From Amylostereum areolatum (lineage: Eukaryota > Basidiomycota > Agaricomycetes > Russulales > Stereaceae): DNA of 64,000 nt. The stretch lies in NCBI GenBank assembly GCA_012932865.1, contig SAXG01000003.1:868001-932000 (forward strand), given 5' to 3'. Positions within the stretch are counted from its first letter, which is position 1. Every line of letters begins with the position of its first letter. The notes below the pieces were generated by a model. The model was not told the origin of the DNA. It did no database searches and saw only the letters and a program-made list of their open reading frames with translations. The position numbers and the translations under genes are program-made. Below are positions 23,216 to 34,047 of the stretch, piece after piece.

Positions 23216-24080
23216 TCACTGCATCCGACGCTCTTCGGAGGCAGCGATGGCCTTCTGTCTCCTCCTCTCTTTCTCAGCGGACGCCCTTCGGATGCGGGCA
23301 ATCTCCACGCCGACGTCATTGGTGAGTTGTTTGTGCAGCTCGGGCCTATATCCGAGCTTGAACAGAACCTCGAAATGGACGAAGAACGGCGCGAGTACGA
23401 CAGCTGACGAAGGAGTGAGTTCCACGAGCAGAAAGGAACATGCACAGTTGTACATACCTCCGAGAAGATTGTCTAGAAGAGCCGGAGAACGGTGTTCCCC
23501 AAATCCGTGGCCGATGAATTGCATTATCCAGGAGATGCTGTGCACAAACCCGGCGATGACAAGCGCGTCCTCGCGCTTAGAGAATGCTGTCGACGTGAGC
23601 AGAGAGAGGATAGCTTGAGGCATGTAGAGCACCTATAACAACATGTGATTAAACAAGTGGACAGACACACAGGCCGAAGCCGAAGCCGGGAAACGTACAG
23701 CAGCGACAGGCTCGAGGATGAGATAGTACGCGATGTAGGCGATAACTTGAAGGAAGGCAAAGTTGATCTCAAAAGCAAAGTACTCGTTGAACTGGTGATG
23801 GAAAGATGGAAAGATAGACGGCAGAGGAATGTCGGCAGAGAGCACTTGGAATGTCCTATAACCCAGAAAGACTAAGCAAACAAGGCGTTCGTCAGATTGA
23901 AAGGACCGACCAGATGAGAATGGGGACGCATATAATATGGACGGCTACATTGAACGAGTTGGAGTGGTACGCGCCATAGAACACCAGCTACATTGTACGG
24001 TAAGCAAAGGACCACGCGGTATTCTGAGAAGGGAACCAACGAACTTGTGTACGCAAGTCGAAGACGCTGGCGAGGCCCAT
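23216..24080 (-). CDS. mpo1: Mpo1-like 2-hydroxy fatty acid dioxygenase (DUF962)
   Basis: Yeast Mpo1 is an Fe2+-dependent ER dioxygenase that alpha-oxidises 2-hydroxypalmitate during phytosphingosine breakdown. Start MGLASVFDLRTQ at 24080; an intron then gives LVFYGAYHSNSFNVAVHIIC, the conserved H-x2-N motif. Next come ILIWTFQVLSADIPLP, HHQFNEYFAFEINFAFLQVI, YIAYYLILEPVAA, and FIGHGFGEHRSPALLDNLLG with the second conserved histidine pair (HG..EHR). The tail is charged (ASAEKERRRQKAIAASEERR). Four introns splice cleanly: donors GTTCGT, GTCGGT, GTACGT and GTATGT. The four histidines expected for metal binding are kept, so the enzyme looks active. It is intact although it directly adjoins the decayed dehydrogenase. 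Confidence 0.92.
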
Positions 24081-24918
24081 GACGGAGAAAGATCTGTGAG
24101 TGAGGATATGAGGATGGCGGGGGGGAACTGAAGCAGCAAAGAGGTCTGGGGTTGGGACGGAGGTAAATACCGTGAGGAGAGGGCCGAGCCAGTGATCCGG
24201 AATCGCCGCCGTACATGTGTTACTTATACCCTCATTGCCCTTGTCTCGTTGTGTCTGGTGCCTTCCTCTCGCAGTCTCGTCCAGTCTCGTCTCTCCATTG
24301 GCGCGCGGTGGGTGGTCATGCAAACCGCAGGGACTTGGAGGCTGGGGCCCGCATGGTCTGGACGTCTCGCAGGTCTGCGCATCGTGTGGGGCCCCAAGGG
24401 CCCCCCTCAGGGTCGGACTATGCAAGCTATAGCGAAGTCGTCTTCTCCGCTCGTGTTCGCTTTAACCATCATAGTGGCAGAAAAGGAAATATCTAGAACG
24501 ACTGTCTTCTGGTACGGTCTACGACGGGAGACGAGGAAAAATCTACAGTTTGAGGCTTTGAGCCTGATTCACTTTTGCCAACAGTCGCTCACAGCCTCAG
24601 TCGAGAACTGCCCGTGCGAAGCCTGTCTGATTAGCCCAATGGCCTTCCTGATATTTCTAAGTACAGCAGTATGCAGGAAAACAGCATCCTCTCACAAGGT
24701 GCCTACCCAACTTCGGCGGTGTCGAAGAATCCCATTGTTAACCGTTTTTAGGTGACTCGGTGTTGATCCTACATGTCCGCCTCAACTAGCACATCCTCCC
24801 CGCCCAATATAAAAGCAACCAACTGCCCTTGGTCTCCCGAGACCTTCTTTCTTTCCTCCATCGTTGACACCCCAGACTTTGCATCCCGCATCTCACGCGT
24901 CAAGTTTGCAACTTCACC
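24081..24918. other. Divergent intergenic region
   Basis: 838 bases between divergent starts. I see no coding pattern that survives inspection on either strand. TATAAAA at 24808-24814 is 105 bases before the next plus-strand ATG and probably serves it. Confidence 0.5.
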
Positions 24919-25688
24919 ATGTACTCACAACATCAACACTCCCTTCTAGGACCTCGTAGGCGGGCGATCAAGCAGAACCAGGTAATTCACGAACTGTGTG
25001 GATTTTCTGCCAACTGCAGGTCGTTTGACACGTAATAGCACTCTAGTGCTTGTAAATCGAACATGAACACACATTTTAATCTTGCATCAACTCTGCACAA
25101 CTTGCACATAACTGAGATAACCCAGAGTAGACGCATTGAAGGCGGTACAATCGATCAGTCGCGGAATGAAGGACGCCATGATATCCCAAGGACATCTACC
25201 AGGACATCTCAAGCAAGTGGCAACCCCATGGTCGATTCCTTTAACTCGCTTGGTACGTCCAGTGGCTGTTGTGTGGCACTTGGTAGCCCACTTCCTTGTC
25301 GTCCATAGGACCGTTCTCTTCCAACAGATACCGTCCTCCTGAATTATCTGAAAGCCCATCCAACCTTAGGTCATACCAGCATACCTCCCGGCCCATCCCA
25401 ATCCACAAAAACAACAACAGTTCTTTTTACGCGCACGGCCTCTCCGATCCAAATCCCATTCTTTCGGAATATAGCCACACGGGGTCACCGCGACCCGCTA
25501 CCTATGGTGGTTCATCCTCCGCGAGCTCTCTCACCAGATCTAGTCTGGCAGATCGATATCATGTCATCCCAACCTCTGTGCATGTTCATTCGGACGTTGT
25601 GCCCTGCCGCGGTTGTGGCGTGGAGATATCCACGACAACGACCACCTGCTTCAACTGCAAAAGCGACCATCCGCATATTGGACGGTGA
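24919..25688 (+). CDS. Small Ser/Arg-rich protein with C-terminal zinc-ribbon-like motif
   Basis: A well placed TATA box precedes ATG 24919. Proposed exons: 24919-24981 (MYSQHQHSLLGPRRRAIKQN), 25126 onward after a 144-base intron ending CCCAG, and a third exon after the GTACGT intron near 25252. A further 51-base GT..AG segment near 25370 keeps frame whether or not it is removed. The product is about 190 residues, low-complexity and rich in Ser, Arg, Pro and Asn. It ends with C-x2-C-x9-C-x2-C (CRGCGVEISTTTTTCFNCKS) and DHPHIGR. The four spaced cysteines suggest a zinc ribbon or knuckle. No family is recognised, and the first intron is the weakest part of the model. Confidence 0.55.
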
Positions 25689-26075
25689 TCAGGCAGGAAG
25701 CTGTTGAAACGTGGTGAGTATAGCACTTTTCCTATTGCCTTTGGTTATGAATAGCTCCGCTGTCAGTACTGCAGATGCCACCGAACATTGTATCCCTTTC
25801 GACATCGGCTTCGGACGGGGTTGTATTATAGTTGCATCCCTGATACGCGCTCTTTATGAGCGTCATAGACTTGGGTTAATTAGACCACTATATCTGTGCA
25901 GCGTACGTACTGGACATTCTGTACCAGTCAAGCACCTGTGGGCTCCATACAGTAACAGAAATTTGGATTTGGATTCATCTTGGGTCGACGCGTCAGATCA
26001 TGTGATGAGAGCGCCACGTCTCCGCCTAAGTAAGTACGCGGCAAGTGTACCCATCCATCCATACTTACCGCGACC
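25689..26075 (+). other. Intergenic spacer upstream of sec22
   Basis: 387 bases between two plus-strand genes. No coding pattern or repeat seen. Confidence 0.5.
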
Positions 26076-26961
26076 ATGGTTCGCTCAACAATCATCGTAC
26101 GCGCTTCCGACGCGCTCCCCCTAGCAGCCAGTGTGGATGATGAGCAGGTGCGTAGTTCAATAATATTACACTGTATGTGAATCAACCATTCCTTCAGACG
26201 GAGCAGTCACTCCAGGAGCACAAGCAACAGGCCAAGCTTATATTCCGGAGGATAACACCAACCTCAGAGCCCCGTCTTTCAATAGAGAGCGGAGCCTATA
26301 CACTCCAGTATGTTCATAGATCTTCCTCGTGCTTTGACCTGTATGACCCATTAAGAATACTGACCACTTGCCCAGTTACCTTATTTCCGAGAATGTCGTG
26401 TACCTCACGATCGCGGAAAAGTCATATCCTCGGAAACTTGCCTTTTATATCTGGATGAGCTGTCTAAAGAATTCGTTGGGTCATATGGGCCGAAGGTGGA
26501 CACGACACGGAAGCCTTACGCATTCGTAGGCTTCGGTGAGTAGTTACGACGTCTACACCAACTCCCATTCATCCAACACAACCTCAGACACATTCATGTC
26601 GAAGACAGCTCGACTGTACAGCGATACGCGGACAGCGAATGCGGCTGGAGGTTCAGGGCTGGGTCGGCTAAACGACGACCTGCAAGACGTAACGAGGATT
26701 ATGACGAAAAATATGGAGGAACTATTGTGGAGGGGAGACTCGCTTGACCGTGCGTGACGACCTTTCTTTCCATTTGTCGTATCCTGATCCGCTCCGTGAT
26801 ACATAGGAATGTCTCATCTTTCTACTTCGTTGCGGTCAGAGTCGGAGAAATACCGAAAGGCTGCTCGTAACATCAACTTTCAGGCCATGCTACGACAATA
26901 CGCGCCTTTAGGCGCAATCATCTTCATTATAATAATATTGCTGTGGTGGAGGTTCTTTTGA
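26076..26961 (+). CDS. sec22: Sec22 R-SNARE (one-base frame break)
   Basis: Vesicle SNARE of ER-Golgi traffic. Start MVRSTIIVRASDALPLAASV, the longin-domain opening; then LQEHKQQAKLIFRRI, YLISENVVYLTIAEKSYPRK, LDELSKEFVGSYG and KPYAFVGFDTF. The SNARE helix runs GLGRLNDDLQDVTRIMTKNM then EELLWRGDSLDRMSHLSTSL, with the central arginine of R-SNAREs in LLWRGDSL. The C-terminal anchor is GAIIFIIIILLWWRFF. Five exons; introns start at 26154, about 26309, about 26535 and 26752. In the T run at 26443-26446 (AAACTTGCC then TTTT) one base appears to be missing: with five Ts the frame reads AFLYLDELSKEF, as the family requires; as given it shifts and soon stops. Because Sec22 is highly conserved, this is most likely a sequence error. 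Confidence 0.94.
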
Positions 26962-27408
26962 GGGCCAAGCGGACGTTATTTACGGGATCCTTGTAACTAT
27001 CATATGTACGTGGTCTGATTCTTTCAGTTCAACGTAGAGTTGTCTATACATCATGCCACCGGACTCAAGTACGAGTCAGTACTCACCAGCAGCACTAGAA
27101 TTGCATAAGTATTGTGTTTCACTCGAGACGCTGCTAGCCCGTGCCAGTCCCGTCGCGTGCGCAGTTTCGCATCTACCAACGTCCCTCTCCTTCACTGAAG
27201 CCTTCACGTCATAATACATAGCTCTAGACGGCAACCTCGGCAGGGTTTTGACGGGTGATGATGTCGCCAGATAAGTTACTAGCGACGAACTCAGCAGTGG
27301 TTATCTGGCGCCCATCTTGGCCACGAGGCAGAAGAGCCCTTGCCCTCCTCTCCTTCTACCCACGACGTACCTTCTTCTCTCCCAGATCTTCCTCGCACTA
27401 CCGCAACC
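26962..27408 (+). other. Intergenic spacer
   Basis: 447 bases between two plus-strand genes, holding the sec22 3' region and the leader of the next gene. Nothing else seen. Confidence 0.5.
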
Positions 27409-29393
27409 ATGAGCATGTATCGCGCTCCTTCTCCTCGCGTACCATCCCCATCGCCTGGATATGCTCCCTCGCCCAGCTACGTGAGGGGTGCGAGTCCGTC
27501 TCCCGGTGCGATGCGCAGTGTCAGCCCCATCCCCATGGCCATGTCTCCTTCGATGCAGCCTCTGCCCATGGGAGCATCTCCTGCCCAGATTGCACCCGGG
27601 ACTATCACCTATACGACCTCATATGCACCAAATGGCTCTTTGCAGTATCATACCTTCAAGTGAGTGCGACGCTTTTGATCGATCGTCGTGGAGGACACTA
27701 ACCCGCGTCCATCGTTGGCAGAGCCGTCCCTGTCTCGTATCAGATACCTGATGCACATGGTGTCCTTCGAGTTCAAGAGGGTATGCAATGGATTCCCGCC
27801 GATGCAACCAGTGTGCTACCCCAGAACGCGATGCCGGCCAGTTCCGTTCGTGTTCCGTTCTATTGAGGATGGTTCTCCTTTCACATAATCTTCGACTTAG
27901 GATTTTGCTTCTGCGTGGAAGAAGGGCTTGTTCAAAGATAACGATCATGCTCTGAAGGAATGGTACGATTGAGCTTATCGTCTCTTCAGCCTTGCACCAT
28001 TCAATATCGTATGCAGGCAGCGAGACGAGGAAAAGCGCCGTAGAAAAGAAGAAAAAGAAGCCGCCAAAAGGATTGAACGCGCCCGTCGTGAGCGCGAGAA
28101 GGAAGAGCGCCGTGCTCATGAGAAGGAACTACGTCGGCGCAGCGGGAACTACGGCGGCGTTCCTGCAGCTTACGGGACCCCTGCCGGCAGCCCTTACGCA
28201 CCTTACGCCAGCCCTGTGGCAGATCTGGAACATCAGTTCAAGTCCACTGCGATTAGCGGAAACCGACGGAGTGTGTACGCGGATCCCAATCGTCCACCCT
28301 CTCCATACCATCCTCCTGGGGCACCTATGGCCCCGCCTTCGCCCGTTAGCACAGCTGCAAACCCAGGGTACGGTCCTGCTGCGGGTTTCTACCCACCCGC
28401 TTCCCCATACCGTGGTGGAGGTGCTCTTCCTGGTGGATATCCTGCCGACCAGCCCAGTCTGTCACGTTCAAGGGCTCCGTCTCCTGCCCCGGGACCGTAC
28501 GGTCACCGTTCCAGGGCTCCCTCCCCTGTACCAGGTGCAGGCATATATGGTGGTCCTCGCTCACGAGCTCCGTCTCCTGTCCCAGGCGCAGCTCCTTATG
28601 GCCAGCCAGGGTACCCACCCGCTCAACCCGTTGCAGCTCCTGTCCCCTACCAGCACGACCAGCAACAGCGCCTTGCTCCTCCCGACGGCTTTGGTCGCCC
28701 TCCGAACCTTGCGCAGTCATACACGTACTTCGAAACCATGAAAATTCAAGACATGGAAGATTTCTATGACAATCTTCCCCCCATGCCACTCGTCCTTGTC
28801 CCGCATGACGTTTATCATCCCGACTGGATTCGGTTTATGGAGGTTCGTCTTCTGCTGTTACTTTTGGATGTCTTTACTGATGAAAACACACTGCCTTAGG
28901 ACCTGGCCTTGGCATGGGCGGGCAAACTTCCTGCCAACGGTGCCTCCAGGCGTTCGCAGATGGCTGCAGAGCTCGTCGAAGTTTGGAACAACGCTTTTTT
29001 CCAGCAGCGCGGCGTGGAGGCCGTTCTCTACAAGGGTCGCGAGCGTCGCTCTGGCCCTGCTGCTGGAACTATCGATCGTCATCTCCCCGGGTTCGACACG
29101 GAGTCGGATTCGGATTCAGACTCGTCGTTGTCAGACGACTCCGATCTATCTGAATCTGACCGCTATCGAAGTGCTGCGTATGGCGGGCATTACGGCCGTC
29201 ACGATGACAGGGATTCAAAGAGACGTCAACGCGAGAAAAAGGAGAAGAAGCGCAAGCAAAAGGAGAAGGCTAAGGTTTGCGCTCCTCCCCCCACTTGGTC
29301 ATTATAATAACGATCCACTTTTTTATGTAGCGTAAAGCAGAGAAGACCTATTCGCTTTACCTGACTTGTATCCCCACCCGGGAGGCATACTGA
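27409..29393 (+). CDS. Basidiomycete Pro/Ser-rich protein with RSRAPSP repeats, function unknown
   Basis: Six exons are separated by short introns starting near 27660, 27852, 27963, 28843 and 29275. The start MSMYRAPSPRVPSPSPGYAP is a low-complexity SPSP region. A short conserved-looking core follows: AVPVSYQIPDAHGVLRVQEG, MQWIPADATSVLPQN. Next is a highly charged Arg/Glu/Lys helix (RRRKEEKEAAKRIERARRER), likely a single long alpha helix. Then comes a disordered region with RSRAPSPVPG-type repeats, at least four between 28460 and 28600. A folded segment SYTYFETMKIQDMEDFYDNL, LVPHDVYHPDWIRFMEDLAL, AELVEVWNNAFFQQRGVEAV is followed by an acidic/serine stretch and a lysine-rich tail. RS-like repeats and basic tails suggest a nuclear or RNA-linked role, but that is inference. 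No domain recognised. Confidence 0.75.
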
Positions 29394-29715
29394 AGAGCTG
29401 GGACGATCTTGACAGAGAAGTTGGCCATATATGTATCATCTTGCGCGTTCGTCATTGTACACCTACGTATTTCTGCTCATGTACGATATACCCTCGAGAA
29501 CTTCAGATCTAGTCGTATGTATCTATGAACGAGTACACGAATCAGATTGCCTTTGTATCGGATGAACATGTATGTCCAAGTCAACTAGTTACCTTGACCG
29601 GACCCAAATCTTAGATATAAGTTGCAGAGCAACAAGACAAGTGACACGATGAGAAATAGTACACTGGATATATACATATGGATTACCGTCCAGAAACACT
29701 GAAAGTAGTATGGGC
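29394..29715. other. Convergent 3' spacer
   Basis: 322 bases between the stops of two convergent genes. A/T-richer than the genes; no coding pattern. Likely 3' UTRs and polyadenylation signals. Confidence 0.55.
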
Positions 29716-32700
29716 CTAGAAGCCCCGACCGCGTCCCCTCCCACGCGACGCTCCTCGGCCAGCATTTCCATTGAACCCGGCGGCGGCGGGATAGGCCCCG
29801 TTGTTCTGGTTCTGGTTTTGATTGTAACCGTAACTTCCACCGCTACTTGGGGGGTATGCGCTGCCGCCATACCCGCCACCGTTGCTGTAGCCCCCACGAT
29901 ATCCGCCGGAGCCAGAAGGATATCCCCGGCCATTCGAAGGTGTGCCACCATAACCGCCACGAGCTGGACCACCGCGACCGCCCGAGTAGCTCTGGTTATT
30001 ATAGTTTGAGGGAGGACCACCTCTGCCTCCACCATATGACCCAAAGGGAGGTTGGGATCGGTGCGGGTTTTGGAAGCCTGGTGGACCACGGTTGTAGTCT
30101 CCGCCGCCACCGCCGCCTCCACGGCCTCGGCCATTACTGAAGGAGTTGGATCCGTATCCGCCCCCCGAGGCGCCATAGTAGGCCTGACTCGCAAACGTCG
30201 AAGCGTGCCCACCATAGTCATTATGCCCACCGCCGCGACCGCGACCTCGATGCACATCGGAAGCCAAGAGAGTTCGAGGAGGACGGCGCACGCCAGGCAA
30301 AAGTTCCGACCGATGAGGGACGATTTGCTTCGGGAAAAAGTACAGAGCGCAGAGAGAGCGGTCACTCCGGATGTCCTCAAATCCTTCCTTCGAGAGAGGG
30401 CTAGGGTACGTCGAACCAGGTATGAAATCTGGATATGCGAGGATGCTGCCACTGATACCCCTGCTAAGTTTTGGGTCTAAAGGAACCGGCTAAGGGAGGA
30501 ATGATGATAAGTGAAAAACTTGCGCTCGAGAAAGCAAAAGAAACGCACGTCTTGGCTTTTCTTCTTTCCATAAAGCGCTTCCAGGGATGGATAAACGGGA
30601 TGGTCTTCCGAGACTATCAACGTATCGTTGCCCCATGCGTTACGACGTACCTCATCCTCAGTAAGGCTGGAGTAGTGAGGGGCCATGGCTTCCAGTAATC
30701 GCTTTTCGTCGATGAAAGGCAATAGCGCCACACCTTGCCAGAGCATACGCTTGCCATTCATATCGATGTCGAATGTAAGGGGATAGAAATCGATGATTGG
30801 CGAGTCTTCGTCGGTCATCAAGTGGTGAAATACAGACGGTATGTGCTGTCGACTAAAGCATGATGATATCAGATATGAGTGCATAAGTGAAAAAAAAGAA
30901 ATCATGCAGATACCTTGCGCTGGGGAAAACTCCCATGAGCTGCTCATACGGTTTGAATGGCTGTCCAAGGTTAAAATTGATATCCATCTTATTGACGTCT
31001 TCGAAATCGGCCGCGAATGGCGCGAAATGGTATGGGTAATACCAGTTCCACGAGGGTGTCTGAAGCACAGAAGCGGAGCGTTAGCATCTTAAAAATCACG
31101 AAAAAGGGCGGGAACTTACTCCCTGATAATAGTAGCGTAATACCCAGGCCAGGCCCTCCACATATGATGTCGTGAGGCTGTAGAAAAGTCAGCTTCATGA
31201 TGTGACTGAAGGTAAGGGCGGTCACTTGCCTTTTTCTGAGCTCAAGGTCGCTTCGTTCGACCCCAAACTTTTGGCGGTAATACCGCTCCTTATAGCCGGG
31301 TTCCCATAGCCTGTGAACAGTTAGAGGCCAAGATCGGATAACTAGAGAAGGTGCCGTACTTGACTGTGTCCTCCTGCTCGACCGTGCCGTCGGGGTTGAC
31401 CTTGAGAGTCATTGCGGTCGCCGTTGGCTCGCCTTCATCGTCGCCATCGTCATCCACATCGTCATTTCCGATCAACGGCTCCTCGGCCAGGTCTTCTGCG
31501 GCATCGTTGAACTTGCGTTTCGTACCCGTGGTCGATGGGCTGTCTCCAGCATCGGCGCCCACATTAGAGCCACCGTCAGAGCCGTTGCCATTGGAAGGGG
31601 TTGATGCAAGGGCTTCAGGATCACCAGTACCCAGACCGGGGACGTCCAAATCCATGGTATCTGCCAAAGGATCCACCGCAGGAACCGAAGGGGGAGCTGT
31701 AGCTGGACGCGTAAAGGCAGGAGCGGGAGTCTTGGATGCAGGCACGAGGCCGGCCATTTCTGCTTTGAGCATCTCTGCGGCGCTGAGATTGGCCATCCGG
31801 ATAGCCGCGCGATTGGCAACGACGTCGCTGTTGGATCCCGCGAGCGCCCTTGTTGCAACACTACTGTGTTGAACTGCTGAGGCGTCCTTCACTCCGCCTA
31901 GACCGATGGAATCTGACTTGACGGCAAAATTGTTGACAGGTCGTGGTCCTACAGTGAGGTTCAATGCAGGAGACGGGCCTGCAGCATCGCCATTCATGCG
32001 CTGGTTCTCCAACTTGCGCCGTTTGGCGTTCTGGTTCTGGCGTTCTTCCCCTGTTCAACAATGCATCAGATGCTTGGTCTCACACATATTTCTCGCGCTG
32101 ACCTTCACGGCGGCGGCGGAAAATTTCATCTTCGCGCCTCGCAAGGCCTTCTAGGATAATTTGTGCACGGGACAAAACGAGCTCGCCGTGGTTTGTCACA
32201 TAACCGCTCATTCGTGGCAATTCATCCTTCCAGATCCGGAGGAGAGTATCAATCGCGCCTTCACGAATCTCAAGAGACGGTAGGTGGGGTAGAAAGTCAT
32301 TGCCGACAAAGAAAATCAAGAGCACCCAGTCATCGATGGCCATTTCGAGGCTGAAAGGAAATGGTGCTTGGTTCACGTTCAGTTCAACTTCCAGATATTC
32401 GCGTAACACGCTGACGTCTAAAAAGATGAACGGTTTCTTCTCTTGGGGGGCCTTTTTTATCTCCGCCTTCACACCCGTGCACTGAGCGGCATAATGTCCT
32501 TCCTGTCCACAGGTACGACACGCGGTAGAATTGGCCTGTGAGAACACATCCTCACGCAGGACCTTGAAGTGGGGCTCGTGGGTTGCCAACGCAAGCATGA
32601 TTAGATCCGCATCCTGTCTTTCGGTTAGATACAGCGAAAAGTGGGATCGGCACTGAACGTACCAGTCCATAAATGACATGTTTCGTGTTTGGATCATGTC

Positions 32701-33738
32701 CCGGGTTGGATCGTTGTCGACGAATATAGTCCATGATCTTATGTTCGCCTTCGCCTGGCACACTGGCGTCAGAAATAATGACTTCGAGCTGAATAGGACA
32801 ATTAGCATGTGAGGGAGTAGTACGATCCTGCCACGCACATCTTTCCACCCGGGGTCAGTGTTCATCTTGCGCGTTACCCAGTAGCGCAATGAACTAGCAA
32901 GGAAGTCCATGAAGGGGGTACCTGGCGTGATAGCGTTGGAATCCCAAGCTTTCTTGTTTTTTTCCTCGTCACTGACGGTCTTTCCCATAGCTAAAAGCAG
33001 AGGTGTCAAGGATCGAACGCGCATATAGCGACAATACGCACATTCCCACAATACCAGCGCTTCTTGGTGTGCTTCTTCTTTCTCTTGCGCCTCCCGAGCC
33101 GACCGGAAACGCCTCGACCGTTGCTGATTCATCTTCGCTCGAGGAGCAACGCCGTCTACAAGGCTAGGGTTGGGGGATATATCTCAACAAGTAGCAACTA
33201 CGACGCACCTATAGCCATGACGAGAAGCTTGCGCGGCCTGACCATGTTCACTACCCGTTCGGTGTAGCTAAAAATTTCCAACATCATCTCCCCTTCCGTT
33301 TGGGGTGCAGGCTAGGAGACGTCAGTCGTTTCGCATATGTGACGGGATGTGTTGAGGCTTACCTTGCCCTCCGGATGAGTACATGGGTGCACCTGCACAA
33401 TGACAATAAGACCTGAATCCTAAGATGAGAAAGGTATGGACTCACGATACCGTTCATATCCAAGTACAGGTTGTCGAACTCCATCTGGTTGGGGTTGGGA
33501 TGAGACATGTTGATGGGAATCACTGTTTCCACGCCGTCTTCGTCCTCAACCTTAACTTCCTCCTCTTCTACGACGGGGGAGACTAAAGTATGTTTGTTAG
33601 GGGTGATATTCGCTGGCACAAGAAGTAAATCCTCACCGATTTTGGGATACTTCTTGCTGAGCCATCGGAAGAGCGCGGGGACACCCTGAACTAAGTCAGA
33701 ACGCAGTAGATACTTGGACTAGAGGCAAGACTGACCAT
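29716..33738 (-). CDS. rat1: Rat1/Xrn2 nuclear 5'-3' exoribonuclease
   Basis: Degrades 5'-monophosphate RNA in the nucleus, in transcription termination (torpedo) and in rRNA and snoRNA trimming. The initiator ATG at 33736-33738 is an exon on its own; after a roughly 50-base intron comes [16 protein letters not shown]. Catalytic blocks follow: [100 protein letters not shown]. The acidic metal ligands (D in LDMNG and DGVAP, E in GEGEH, DAD) are all present. The CCHC knuckle [14 protein letters not shown] sits after EDVFSQANS, as in fungal Rat1. A long acidic insertion ([12 protein letters not shown]) precedes the C-terminal domain ([23 protein letters not shown]). The tail has many RGRG, GGYGG and YGGS repeats. 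About ten introns, no frame break. Confidence 0.95.
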
Positions 33739-34047
33739 ATTATGGTGGTACTAAGCCGTATTCGTGGGGTTGATTCGGTATGGACGTCGCTGGACGATGC
33801 GGAGGGATGGGTGTTAGTCGGAACCGCCAGACGCCGCAGGACGCCGCGGCACTGCCAGACTCCGATTTGTTGGTGACTAAGCAAGTCCGGACCGTTCTCT
33901 GACTCGAGCCGAATTGATGTTAACCACACACGCCAGTTAGAAACCCCTACATACAAACCCTTGTCGAACCTTCGCCTCACCCAACTTCAATCGAATCATC
34001 TAATAAAAAAGGACGGACACAGGAAGAAGCGTCGTCGATATCTTTCA
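33739..34047. promoter_or_regulatory. Divergent promoter rat1 / eIF2B delta
   Basis: 309 bases between the two divergent start codons, so one short region must serve both housekeeping genes. No TATA box is evident. Confidence 0.4.

Noticed and set aside
29710..30480. Plus-strand frames opposite the Rat1 tail
   Set aside because: They mirror the Gly-rich RGG/GGY repeats of Rat1 and have no independent support.
31351..31872. Plus-strand 173-residue Ser/Ala-rich frame
   Set aside because: Antisense shadow of the acidic insertion of Rat1.
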